Assembly (NCBI GenBank): GCA_005772855.1
Contig: SXIK01000173.1
Span: 1 to 64,000, forward strand
DNA: 64,000 bases
Direction of reading: 5' to 3'
Source: Planctomycetia bacterium
Lineage (GTDB): Bacteria; Planctomycetota; UBA8108; SXIK01
Shown here: one piece after another, positions 9,770-19,593 of the stretch
Position numbering within the stretch: position 1 is the stretch's first letter
Layout of the letters: every line of letters begins with the position of its first letter
Made by a program: the position numbers and the translations under genes
Notes under the pieces: generated by a model
Database searches by the model: none
What the model was told of the DNA's origin: nothing
What the model saw: the letters and a program-made list of their open reading frames with translations, nothing else

Positions 9770-12700
9770 TCAATTGTCCCCCGGTTCCGCCACGCTATCG
9801 ATCTCCTCCTCGTTTTGTTCCGAAACGTAGATTCCGCGTTTCAGATCGTGCTTCTTGAGCAGATTCGAGAGCTGAGGTCGGTGAACCCCGAGTTCACGCG
9901 CAGCGTGCGTAATATTCCCGCCTGTCTTACGAAGAGTCGTCTCAATCTTGTGACGTTCGAGGATGAGCTTGGCTTCGCGGAGAGTAATCTGCGGTTCAAG
10001 CAATGCTATCAACTCGTTCAAGACCTTGCGATCGTGCGCCTCTGGCAAGAGCCGCCTCCGCAGCTCAAAGTAAATCTCAGCACCCTGATGGAAACGGTTA
10101 CTGGCCGACAGAATCTCCATCGGAACAGTGACCCCGACACGGGCTGCCAGCTTGTCCCCCACCCTGGCGGCAATTTCGTTCTGCGCGCTCAAGTCAGACT
10201 CGGCAAGAAGCACACTCAGTACGGGAGCCCCCCAACAAATCGCCGCCTCGTGGGGCAGAAGAGTGACAAGGTCTCTTGCCAATTCCTGCGCAAGCTCGGC
10301 GCGACCCTCCCCAATCGCCTCATCGAGTTGGGGCAAGTAATAGCCCAGCAAGGTGAACGACTTGCCGTGCAAATTGAACCAGCGATACGCCTCCTTGAGC
10401 CGTTCAAGAAAGTAGCTCGCCGTGTAAAAACCGGTAACCGGCTCGCGAACCGCGATCTCAAGCTCTCGGCGATTGGAGAGGGCCACTGCCGCATGCTGTG
10501 CGAAGGTCTCCAGGAGCGATTGATTCCTCGGCAGGAATTGCCCCACAACAACTGGCTTGTCGAGGTAGACACCGCCGAAGATGCGCTCGTCCGTCATGAA
10601 CGGAACGACCAATATTGAGCAGTGGCTCAAGGCACCCAGAGTCAGGCCCCGCTCCTGCTTCTCAGGCTTTTGGCTCGCCTCGGGCTTCTCCGACGTGAGC
10701 TCCCCGCCGCCGGTGGCCAGGATTGAGCGACCACGTTTCACGGACTCCTGAGCAATACCGCTGGCCGCCTGATACTCGGGATGCTGAAGCGGGTCCTTTC
10801 CGAACCCGTGAAAAGCCACCGGGAAGTACTGGCGGTTTTGGACCCGCAAAATGAAGCCGCGGTCAGCCCCGGCCAGATCAACGGCCTCGCCAAGTACACG
10901 GTCGTAAAAATGGAGTTGGCTCAGCTCCGAATGAACTCTCAAGATGCGCGTCGCCAAGTCCTTGAAGTCGGAGAACCCAACCGGGCGGTCCTTCTGGCCA
11001 GAAGAAGCCTGCGGCTCACGGACCTCAGCAGGCGGACTCGTCGTTGCACGGCCCAGAGCATCCTTTCGGAAACGCGCCAAGTCCTCCGCGAACGTCTTGC
11101 GCCTGCGATCCTCGAAGTACCGGGCCGAGCGGTCTTCCGTGAGCCTTTCCCCTGTCTGTTTCAGAATCAGCTCTGCTTTTCCGTAGTAGTTGGCAGCCTC
11201 CGCGAACTCTCGCTGCGAATGGCACACCTTCGCGAGCGAATAGTAGAGCTGGAACAGCGTCGTCACGTCGCTAATCTTCTGACTCAGCTCAAGCGCCTTG
11301 TGAAGAAATTCTCGAGCCTTCTCGATATTTCCTCCCTTGAGGAAACGGTGGATATTCCCTTTGATCGTTAGCGCTCGGACCTGCAAGTCGAGCGCCTTGA
11401 CCTCTTCAGCAATGAGTTGGCCTCGAGAAGCGTACTTGAGCGACTCATCCAGAAGCTCACGGACAAGCTTCATCTCGGCAAGATCAAGGAGGGCCGAGAC
11501 TTCGCGGCGTCGGTGCCCCAGCTTGCCGTGCACCTCTGAAGCGAACTTCAAACTTTTCTCGGCGGCGTTCCAGTCGCGACCAAGAGCCTTGAGGTTCCCC
11601 TCGAGTAAGGCACCGTCGGCCTCCTGCGAGCGCAGCTTGAACTCTGTCGCCAGAATCGAGACCTGCTTCGAGTAGACCTCGGCCTCCTTGAGGTCGCCGA
11701 TCTCCAAGTGGACTCGACCCAACTGACAAATACCTTCGACGAGCCCCCGGGTCTCCCCCAGTTTTTGGCTATTGTCAATTTCCCGGCGAAAGTATTCGAG
11801 CGACTTCTCGTATCGACCCAGGCGGAAGTAAAGGTCGCCCAGGATCACGGACGTAGGATTCTGCCCAACGAAGTCCCCGATCCGCTCCTTCAAAGCCAGA
11901 CTGCGGTTCAGGATCTCGATCGTTTTCAGGTAGTCACCGCTCCGCAGATAGACTCGTCCAAGCTCGTCGTAAGATCGACACAGACCTGGCAAATCATGCT
12001 GGCGCCGCCGAATCTCAAGCGACTTGTACAGGTATCGGGCCGCGCGGAAGTGATGGCCTCGCTCGAGATAAACTCTCCCCAGCTCGTCCAGCGCTCCCAC
12101 TGAGGCTTCCTTCAGCCCCAACCGCTCAAAAGCATCCAACGCGCGCTCGTAGTTGTCAACAGCGTGAGCGTAGTCGCCCTTTCTGTAAAAGGCGCTCGCC
12201 ATGATACGGTAAATCTCGCCAAGCTCTGGCACGTCACCAATCTTTTGGCAAATGCTGGCACCGTTAAGACTGAAATTGATCGCACGCTTCAAATCTTGCC
12301 GCTCCAGCCGCATCCGGGCGGTGGCCAACTGTAGGCGAACACCCAGGCGGGTGTTCTCATCCTTCAGGTGCTTGGAAGCTTTCCCCAGAATCTTCAGCCC
12401 CTTCGCAGGATCGGTCAGCCGGGCAGCCTCGGCCTCGAGGAGCACCAATTCGACCTTGCGCTCCGAGCTCAACTCAGCACCCCCCTCTGTCTGCGTCCGT
12501 CTCAGAATTTCCTCCGCGGCTGGCCCAGCCTTGAGCGCAAGGCTGATTCGGGCCGTCTGCTCAAGGATCTCGAGCCGCTGAGCTTTGTCTTCTGGCGCCG
12601 AGAGCAGTTCGATCATGCGGTACTGGACTCGACGAGCCTTCTCAAGTGCAAAGGCACGCACAAAACGCTGAACCGCGATACGGCCGTGGGGTATCGAGCT

Positions 12701-14683
12701 CTGAGGCTCAAGCCCACGACGAAGGTGATAGTAAACTTCGAACGCGGCCTCATCGCTCTTGCCAGCAAGCTTCGCCCGGTACTCCTCGCCGACCCTCTGG
12801 TGGAGAACCCTTTTCTGTTCGACAGGAATGGCCTCTTCGACCACCAGAGCGTAGTCCCAGAGCCGAAAGAAGTACGAATCGCCAGGCGATTCGTGGCGCT
12901 CGACAATTCCTCGATCCTCGAGAGCGACTAACGCCGACGAAACAGAATCGACTGGGCTCGCGCCGTCGAGAGGGGGAGCATCGAAAAGTCCCTCGAGCAC
13001 ATGGCGGAGCAGCGTCGGCGTGACGGGACGACGTGCCGTCGCCATGGCCTGGAGCACACGCAACTCGTTCTTCGTGGCGCTGGACAGGCGAAGTCGCACA
13101 ATGGCGTGGCGTCGTCTCAGGGGTTGGCCATCGTCGGGAAAGTCAATGCGGCCAAGCGGCAACGCCGGGCCCGGGGAAACCATGGGGTCGGTACTGGAGA
13201 ACGAGGGTACGGTGAGGAACGACGCCAGCGCCTCAACAATCGACTGGCCGCTCCAGACGCTCAGGGGATCCTCCCCAGGACCGATCGACCTGTCAAAAAC
13301 TCCTTCCCCGAGGTAGAGCGCCCGAAGAAGCTCCTGCATGAAACTGGGAAACCCTTCGCTGGCCTCGAAGATCGCGTGGACCAGATCTGGTGAAACGCGA
13401 ACCCTCATGCCTCCGACCTCTACATCCTGAAGACACAGCGCAAGAAACTGCTCCGCCTCCGAGGCGTTGAGCGGTCGCAATTCGCCGTGGTACGCGAATG
13501 GCTGCTCACCGAGCGCCCTCAAGGCCTGCTCGAGGTAATGGGCCTCGTTGACAAAGCCCCGATAGTTCGCCAGGATCATCAACCGAGCACCTTCGGCTGG
13601 CTTGAGGTGGCTTGTTGTGGCTGCTGCCTCCAATGACTCCGACCCCTTCACAGTTCGGACATCCTTGTCGATGGCGGCCGAAGCAGCCAAGGGCATGAGT
13701 GCCGAGCCTGCCGGCTGGGGAGAGCGACCCCACCTTGCCTCGCCGCGAGCAACCCCAGGGGGAAACGCATAGTACGGAACCCCCAATAGCTCCTGAGCGC
13801 TTGCAGTGCTTCGGGTCAAGGCTCGCCATTCGTCGCCTTCGAAGTCATCAAGCTCGGGGCCAGCTCCAATGTCGGCCAGAAGAACGGAGCCCCCCAGACC
13901 TCCAGCAGCTCCCGGCGACTCAACGGGGACCTTTTCTTGAGTGTGAAGGTTGCGCCCGATGTAGTCCAGCAACTCGATCGTTGGCAAATCGCTCCAGTGC
14001 AAGTCGTGCACGAGTATGAGAAGCGGCTTGTAAGCGGTCACCTCCAAGAGTAGCTGTGTGATCGCTTCAAAGATACGAACCTTCCCTGCCTCATCGAATT
14101 CGATCGTGCCTCCAGCCTCCATGCTACCGGTACTCTTCGGCATCACCATCGCCTGAGCCTCGCCCGCGTCGGCTCCATAGAGCTCTGGCATTACACTCTC
14201 GAGCCCGTAGCGATATTTCTCCTGAAGAGCGGCTCCCTGGCTGTGATCCCGCAGGATCTCACGGATGGCGTGAAGAAAGGGCTTGAAAGGGATGCCTTCG
14301 ACGTCGTGGTGGTTCACCTCATAGACGGAGATCCGCTTCTGGCTCGCATTCTCACGGAACTGGCGAAAAACGCGGGTTTTCCCGATGCCGTCGGCTCCGC
14401 GGTAAAGGAGAATGTGCTTCGCGTCTTCCGCGTGATCCTGGACTTGCTGCGACTTTGGGCGGGAATCCACGGGAGGAATGGCAAACTTTCTGCCAGCACC
14501 CTGGGAGTCCCTGACCCCGGCAGAAGTCCGCTGAAACCTCGTTCGAAGCAGCGCTTGCCGCGCCTCGGAGGAAAACAGCTCGTCGAAGAACGTCCGCATG
14601 AACAGCGCTTCCAGGCCAACACGCTCATCCTCTCGGAACTGGAAGCTGGTCGGAAAAGGGAATCTGTCTAAAGCTTTATCCAT
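9770..14683 (-). CDS. Giant STAND-type regulator: AAA ATPase, TPR array, GAF, degenerate GGDEF-like and C-terminal Fis-type HTH
   Basis: Walker A-like RGADGIGKTRVF, Walker B LLILVHDLHWSD, a long TPR array (YRKGDYAHAVDNYERAL...), a GAF-like region, and Fis-type TLRKTGGNITHAARELGVHRPQLSNLLKKH. Confidence 0.88.
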   Translation of the reverse strand: MDKALDRFPFPTSFQFREDERVGLEALFMRTFFDELFSSEARQALLRTRFQRTSAGVRDSQGAGRKFAIPPVDSRPKSQQVQDHAEDAKHILLYRGADGIGKTRVFRQFRENASQKRISVYEVNHHDVEGIPFKPFLHAIREILRDHSQGAALQEKYRYGLESVMPELYGADAGEAQAMVMPKSTGSMEAGGTIEFDEAGKVRIFEAITQLLLEVTAYKPLLILVHDLHWSDLPTIELLDYIGRNLHTQEKVPVESPGAAGGLGGSVLLADIGAGPELDDFEGDEWRALTRSTASAQELLGVPYYAFPPGVARGEARWGRSPQPAGSALMPLAASAAIDKDVRTVKGSESLEAAATTSHLKPAEGARLMILANYRGFVNEAHYLEQALRALGEQPFAYHGELRPLNASEAEQFLALCLQDVEVGGMRVRVSPDLVHAIFEASEGFPSFMQELLRALYLGEGVFDRSIGPGEDPLSVWSGQSIVEALASFLTVPSFSSTDPMVSPGPALPLGRIDFPDDGQPLRRRHAIVRLRLSSATKNELRVLQAMATARRPVTPTLLRHVLEGLFDAPPLDGASPVDSVSSALVALEDRGIVERHESPGDSYFFRLWDYALVVEEAIPVEQKRVLHQRVGEEYRAKLAGKSDEAAFEVYYHLRRGLEPQSSIPHGRIAVQRFVRAFALEKARRVQYRMIELLSAPEDKAQRLEILEQTARISLALKAGPAAEEILRRTQTEGGAELSSERKVELVLLEAEAARLTDPAKGLKILGKASKHLKDENTRLGVRLQLATARMRLERQDLKRAINFSLNGASICQKIGDVPELGEIYRIMASAFYRKGDYAHAVDNYERALDAFERLGLKEASVGALDELGRVYLERGHHFRAARYLYKSLEIRRRQHDLPGLCRSYDELGRVYLRSGDYLKTIEILNRSLALKERIGDFVGQNPTSVILGDLYFRLGRYEKSLEYFRREIDNSQKLGETRGLVEGICQLGRVHLEIGDLKEAEVYSKQVSILATEFKLRSQEADGALLEGNLKALGRDWNAAEKSLKFASEVHGKLGHRRREVSALLDLAEMKLVRELLDESLKYASRGQLIAEEVKALDLQVRALTIKGNIHRFLKGGNIEKAREFLHKALELSQKISDVTTLFQLYYSLAKVCHSQREFAEAANYYGKAELILKQTGERLTEDRSARYFEDRRRKTFAEDLARFRKDALGRATTSPPAEVREPQASSGQKDRPVGFSDFKDLATRILRVHSELSQLHFYDRVLGEAVDLAGADRGFILRVQNRQYFPVAFHGFGKDPLQHPEYQAASGIAQESVKRGRSILATGGGELTSEKPEASQKPEKQERGLTLGALSHCSILVVPFMTDERIFGGVYLDKPVVVGQFLPRNQSLLETFAQHAAVALSNRRELEIAVREPVTGFYTASYFLERLKEAYRWFNLHGKSFTLLGYYLPQLDEAIGEGRAELAQELARDLVTLLPHEAAICWGAPVLSVLLAESDLSAQNEIAARVGDKLAARVGVTVPMEILSASNRFHQGAEIYFELRRRLLPEAHDRKVLNELIALLEPQITLREAKLILERHKIETTLRKTGGNITHAARELGVHRPQLSNLLKKHDLKRGIYVSEQNEEEIDSVAEPGDN

Positions 14684-14715
14684 CGCACTTAGTCAAAAGG
14701 AAGTCGTCACGGGTG

Positions 14716-16089
14716 TCAATTGTGTAGCAGCGATTGGGGTGCACTTTGCGGCAGCGCCAGCAGATCGGCCAGCGTTTTTCCCAGGAATGCCCCAATGTAG
14801 CGAGAATGGGCTTCGTCAAGAAGCGACCTTGACGCGAGCTGGTGTGCCGGCACCCGCGTCATGCCCGAAGCACCCGGAGCATACCCAAGAACGTCAGATT
14901 GGAAGAGTTCGACAACGTTCTCCAGTCGAATCAAACTTGGATCTCGAGCCAGGGCGAACTCACCCGGCCCACCGGCATTCGCAACCAGCACTCCGGCATC
15001 CGCAAGCTTGCGAGCCACTTCTTCCACCTGGCTCGTCGGGATTGAAAGTTCCGCCGCTACAACGGAAGCCTGCGGCAGAGATTCGCCAGCCTTGAAGGCA
15101 CGGCCAATGCGCTCCAGGTAGTAGATAGCGACATGATGCTCGGCGACTATTCTTGCGTGAATAGAGCTCTTCACGAACTCCTCGCTGAGTCGACCAGAGT
15201 TTTGGTGCGCGTAGGCAAACTCACAACCCCAGAGCACAATCGTCCAATTCAGGTACACCCACACCAGAAAAAATGGGACGATCGACAGAGTGCCATAAAG
15301 CGAGGTCGCAGCGCTGGACCAATCGAAATAAACCTTGAATACGCCTTTCGAAGTCTCCCAAAGTGTCGCTGCAATGAAGGCTCCAAACGCCGCGCTCTTG
15401 CAATTCACATGGGCTTGCGGCAGATATCGGTAAAGCAGAGTCAAGCCCAGGAACCCCAGCGTCAAGGGCACAAGAAATCCGTAAAGCGCCTGAAGCAAGA
15501 GCGATGATTGAGTCCAATGGTCAATGATTCCGCCCCGGGGCACGAGCCAGTCTCCGACCCACAGCGTGGTAGCCATGAGAAAGGGACTCAACGTGAGGAT
15601 CGCCCAGAAGGTGAGCGCCTTTTGAATATAGCTGCGCCTGCCTTTGACCTTCCATAGCCGATTGAAAATCCTCTCGGCAGCATTCAGCCCGCCCATGGCC
15701 GCGCCGACCAGGCTCGCAAGGGCCAGTATCCCGACAATGCCTGCGGCCTTGTTCTGGAAGGCCTTCCTCGAAATGTTCTGCTCCAACCAGACTGAAAGCT
15801 GTTGCTGAAACGAGGGGGCGAGTCGCGGAAAAACATTCTCCTTCACGTACTCGATAAACTCGTCCCCCTTTCCGAACTGCACCGCAATCCCCAGAAGTAA
15901 CACGCTGAGCGGCATCAGCGAGATGACGGTGGCAAAGCTGAGCGTCGCGGCTCGCTCAAAGCAAAAATCCCTCCCAAACTCGCGAGCGGCGAGCCAACAC
16001 ACCTTGGCACTTCTCAGCAATGCACCCCGCAGCCCTTTGAGGCTGGAGAGGCGATTGGAGAAGAGCCAACCTCTGAGAAAGGAGCGCAA
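14716..16089 (-). CDS. YihY/virulence factor BrkB family membrane protein with C-terminal wHTH
   Basis: ERAATLSFATVISLMPLSVLLL, RSYIQKALTFWAILTLSPFL, LYGTLSIVPFFLVWVYLNWTIVLWGCEFAYA. Confidence 0.9.
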   Translation of the reverse strand: MRSFLRGWLFSNRLSSLKGLRGALLRSAKVCWLAAREFGRDFCFERAATLSFATVISLMPLSVLLLGIAVQFGKGDEFIEYVKENVFPRLAPSFQQQLSVWLEQNISRKAFQNKAAGIVGILALASLVGAAMGGLNAAERIFNRLWKVKGRRSYIQKALTFWAILTLSPFLMATTLWVGDWLVPRGGIIDHWTQSSLLLQALYGFLVPLTLGFLGLTLLYRYLPQAHVNCKSAAFGAFIAATLWETSKGVFKVYFDWSSAATSLYGTLSIVPFFLVWVYLNWTIVLWGCEFAYAHQNSGRLSEEFVKSSIHARIVAEHHVAIYYLERIGRAFKAGESLPQASVVAAELSIPTSQVEEVARKLADAGVLVANAGGPGEFALARDPSLIRLENVVELFQSDVLGYAPGASGMTRVPAHQLASRSLLDEAHSRYIGAFLGKTLADLLALPQSAPQSLLHN

Positions 16090-16302
16090 GTTCTTTACTC
16101 GACCAAGCAGCGCGAAAAACGAAGTGCGCCATCACTTCCAATTTTCCACGTGGGTTCAGCCAGGGTCCACCAAGCCATTGGAGTCGTCAAAGGATACGTG
16201 CTCTCAACGGCGCTGTGCAGCAAAAATCTTACCCGGGGCAAGTCCAGGAGCGCCCCGACCCGCCACGCCCGATCCCACTGAGAGAGCACACCAGCTCCGA
16301 GA

Positions 16303-16339
16303 ATAAAAAATCTCCTCATCGTCCCTACTCGATGAGGAG
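16303..16339 (-). terminator. Intrinsic-terminator-like hairpin on the minus strand
   Basis: Minus strand reads ctcctcatcg-agtaggga-cgatgaggag-attttttatt: perfect 10-bp stem plus U-tract. It sits ~214 nt upstream of the yihY-like start. Confidence 0.65.
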
Positions 16340-16745
16340 CTTGTTTGGGTCTGAAATAAACGAGGAAAAAGAGGGACCTACCGTGAGTTTGTAGGGAAGG
16401 GTAGGCTTAACCAATAATCATCAATAAATTTGGAAGGTGACTCGCAACGACCACTATTTATTCGGGACTTTCTTGTGGCCCCACAGGCCGCTGCCGGCCA
16501 TGGACCTTATCATGCCACGAAAAGAAGCTTTTGCTGTCCTCTTCCCAGAGCACACGAGAGCTTCGCTTGAAATCCGACCAAACCACACCGAAATCTTGCG
16601 CTACCAACCTCGAGAGACGAGTGCGGGATCACGTTGACCGAAAGACACTTTTTCCCATCGAAAAACACACCTCTCGGTCGAGAGAAAACCAAGAAAAATC
16701 CGATCCGGCGGAAACCATTACCATGGCGATAATCGCCAATATTCT

Positions 16746-16886
16746 CTATACGGCAAAGATTGGGGCGCCCTGGTCAACACTCCGCATTATCGGTGCCGCA
16801 GGCGCCCGCCGCCTGTCCAGAACCGAGTGGAGAGGGGACGCCACCAGGCGTCGGGTGCGGGAGAACTCTCCCCCCGCAAGGAGTAT
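16746..16886 (-). repeat. Dispersed hairpin element, copy F
   Basis: Reverse complement: catactccttgcggggggagagttctcccgcacccgacgcctggtggcgtcc...gttgaccagggcgccccaatctttgccgtatag. Confidence 0.65.
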
Positions 16887-17212
16887 GTCTTTTCTCAATT
16901 GCCTTCTTCAACCTTCGATACCATGTTCTCTCTGCGACCAGTGACGGAGGTGTAGCATGCAGGAAGGCGAAAATCAAGCTAATTGTTCGCAAAACTATTT
17001 TCTTGGGTTATCGGTACCTGACAGCTCATTCCAAGATCCCCATTCCGCCGCGCCGGGGCCCTGCTACGGAATCTTGAGACGGGCCTCAAGTATCAGCATC
17101 AGCACTCCAACCCTTCAGTTGACAAAAGTCTCCCGGAGAGGCAAACAGCGCGTCTCGAATAGAAAACCACCGCGGCTCGTCCAATGATTATTCGCCTCGA
17201 TCTGAAGACTCT

Positions 17213-17911
17213 TTGCTTTCCGACACCGGAATGTCCTTGCGGCCGCCAATGGAAATCGTAACAAGAGGTTTCTTGAGCAAGCTATCCATGCGCGACCCAT
17301 CTGACGCCGAGGACATTGAAAAAGTGGAGGAGTTCCTGGCCGGCGACCAGCGAGCCTTCGAGTTCTTGTTCGACAAGTATCGCGAGAAGGTCTACCGAAT
17401 CGCGTACCGGTTCGTTCGACACAAGGAAGATGCCCTCGAGGTGGCCCAGGATGTTTTTTTTCGTGTCGCCATGAGTCTCGACAAGTTCAAGACGGATTCA
17501 AAATTTTTTACCTGGCTATATCGGGTAACCGTCAATCGCTCCATTGACTTTACAAGGCAAAAAAAATCGAGGCCCAGGCAGAATTTGGACCCGGAAGTCC
17601 TCGAGACTCGTTCTGACGCGGGATATGGTCGAACTCAAGAGCGTTGTCCCTCTGAACTGGCAGAAGGGAAAGACACTGAACGTCTTCTCGCGAGTGCAGT
17701 CTCCAAGCTGACCGAGAAGCATCGTGCCACGTTTTTGCTCCATGCTGTTGAAAACCTGTCTTACAAGGAGATTGCCTCGGTGCTCGACTGCAGTATCGGG
17801 ACCGTGATGTCTCGACTCTTCTACGCCAGGAAGAAGCTGCAGGAGATCCTGGGGTACGGTGGGCTGGAATCACCAGGTCGCGGTCGGATTATTGGCAAGA
17901 CACACACATGA
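17213..17911 (+). CDS. ECF-type RNA polymerase sigma factor
   Basis: Region 2 (FEFLFDKYREKVYRIAYRFVRHKEDALEVAQDVFFRVA...FFTWLYRVTVNRSIDFTRQ) and region 4 (LTEKHRATFLLHAVENLSYKEIASVLDCSIGTVMSRLFYARKKL). Start could be internal. Confidence 0.94.
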   Translation: MLSDTGMSLRPPMEIVTRGFLSKLSMRDPSDAEDIEKVEEFLAGDQRAFEFLFDKYREKVYRIAYRFVRHKEDALEVAQDVFFRVAMSLDKFKTDSKFFTWLYRVTVNRSIDFTRQKKSRPRQNLDPEVLETRSDAGYGRTQERCPSELAEGKDTERLLASAVSKLTEKHRATFLLHAVENLSYKEIASVLDCSIGTVMSRLFYARKKLQEILGYGGLESPGRGRIIGKTHT

Positions 17912-18441
17912 GCTCAAGGAAGAGTCACATGAACGCAAACGTTGCTTGCAAAGACATCGTGTGGAAAATCGGGCCGTTCGTGGATGGTGAACTACCGACC
18001 GATGAGAGGGCGGCAGTTGAAGAGCACATGGTCAATTGCAATGACTGCGTGCAAATGGCAATTAATTTTCGGCAACTCGATGCACTCGCCGCGAAGGATT
18101 CAGTTCCGCCCGTAACAGGGGAAGAGTGGTCCCGCCTCTGGCAAGGCGTGATGGCCAGGCCACATGAACCCATAAAGTCCGAGGCAATCTCATGGCCTCG
18201 CCCATCAAGCTTCAAGTATTGGATCGTGCCCTCCCTCTCAGCGGCCGCAGCGGCACTCATTGGCTTTACGATCGGCTCCCTCTATTTCAGTGGCCCGGGG
18301 CAGCTCAATCCTTCGAATCGACACAAACCGATGACTGAGTCTGGCGGCAACGGCACCGCGGCTCTGCCTACTGGGTCAGAGCCCCCGGTGGAAATCGAAG
18401 ACGAAGTGTTCAGCATCAAGCCTTCCAAGCCGCCCAAGTAG
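17908..18441 (+). CDS. Membrane anti-sigma factor with zinc-finger (ZAS-like) domain
   Basis: Overlaps the sigma gene by 4 bp (ATGA). VDGELPTDERAAVEEHMVNCNDC and one TM segment (IVPSLSAAAAALIGFTIGSLYF). Confidence 0.88.
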   Translation: MSSRKSHMNANVACKDIVWKIGPFVDGELPTDERAAVEEHMVNCNDCVQMAINFRQLDALAAKDSVPPVTGEEWSRLWQGVMARPHEPIKSEAISWPRPSSFKYWIVPSLSAAAAALIGFTIGSLYFSGPGQLNPSNRHKPMTESGGNGTAALPTGSEPPVEIEDEVFSIKPSKPPK

Positions 18442-18574
18442 TAGCCTGGCCTGCTCATGGCGGAACTTCACGTCGGCAAGTCCCCCATCACGCTCGTGTA
18501 GCACAGCGTCGGAGTCGCGAAAGACGACCCACAAGGGGTGACGATTTACGCTCCGTGGGCTTAGCATCCTGTCA

Positions 18575-18727
18575 AGCTCCTCGCAGGGGAGGAAGAACTC
18601 TCCCACACCGGCCGCCTGGCGGCGTCCTCACCCTGCTCGGCGCTCGATAAGCGCCGGGCGCCTTCGACACCGATGGTGAGGGATCGTTGGCCAGGATGAT
18701 GTCCCCATCATGGCCGCGAGCGGTATA
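18575..18727 (+). repeat. Dispersed hairpin element, copy B
   Basis: gctcctcgcaggggaggaagaactctccc ... gccgcctggcggcgtcc ... gatggtgagggatcgttggccaggatgatgtccccatcatggccgcgagcggtat. Confidence 0.7.
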
Positions 18728-19593
18728 CCAGGGTGGCGGGCTGACGGAAAACACTTCAGGAAGAAGCCCCAGGTGCTGCTCGAGCGGTACCCGAGGCCAC
18801 TCCAGGAGTCATGACGGAAGCGCTCTTTCCCATCAGGAAAACATGGAGGGGCACGGGTCCACGGAATCGCCCTTGACGAGCAACCCGAACTGCTATTCGT
18901 TCAGGTCGAGCAGGCGTCGCACTGAGGCCTCGGTCCGGCATGCGCCGTACGTGGCCCCACAGACCAAGCGAGCCAAAAAACGGCTGCAAAAAGGGCCACC
19001 TGTACCCAGCGCCGAGCGAGGAAACGATCAATCGACTTCAGCTCTCGAGTTCTGTGAAATTGGGAGCCAAGGGTCATTGGGTTTTCCTCCTCCACAGGGA
19101 GAATAGCATCTTGTTCCGGTAGCGTCACATCGTACCCGGTGGAAGCCTTCCGTTCGCGCCGCCGATTGGGCAGCTGCTCTCAACCGGATCGGCAAGATGC
19201 GCACGAACCAGGCGAAGAAAACGCTTGCCCCCACCTTGGAAATCCATACAATGCCGACTCTGTTACGTAAGTTGTTCCGCGGTAGGCTTTTGCCCGGCAA
19301 CTCCTGTTGAGTGATTCAAGGCAGAGCCAGGACGGAGGAGTCCTTGGGACTGAAACTTGAACCCGGTAACTTGGCTATTCGTGTGGCGATAACTCGATGT
19401 TTTGAGTTTCTCCCTGGCGAGTAGTCCCCAAGCTTGTCGGGAGGAGATCCTCGAAGGGATACCCTGAGAAAGAGACGGGAGTCGTCGAAACACAAGTCGT
19501 CGACTGTCAGGACGCCCACAGACAAGGCGCCGGTCGACCCAAAGAAAAGTGGAACAGCTCACAGCATGAAAAGAAAAGGAAAGGTGAAGGGAT

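Noticed and set aside
17454-17566. T8 and A8 homopolymer runs in the ECF sigma gene as a possible phase-variation or slippage switch
   Set aside because: Similar A8 runs occur in trmB (26881..26888) and tsaB at ordinary Lys/Phe codons, so the runs are not special to this gene.
18901-19128. 75-aa minus-strand ORF with a TM segment
   Set aside because: Hydrophobic stretch is plausible, but the ORF ends abruptly, lacks a family match, and lies in a region with several overlapping random ORFs.
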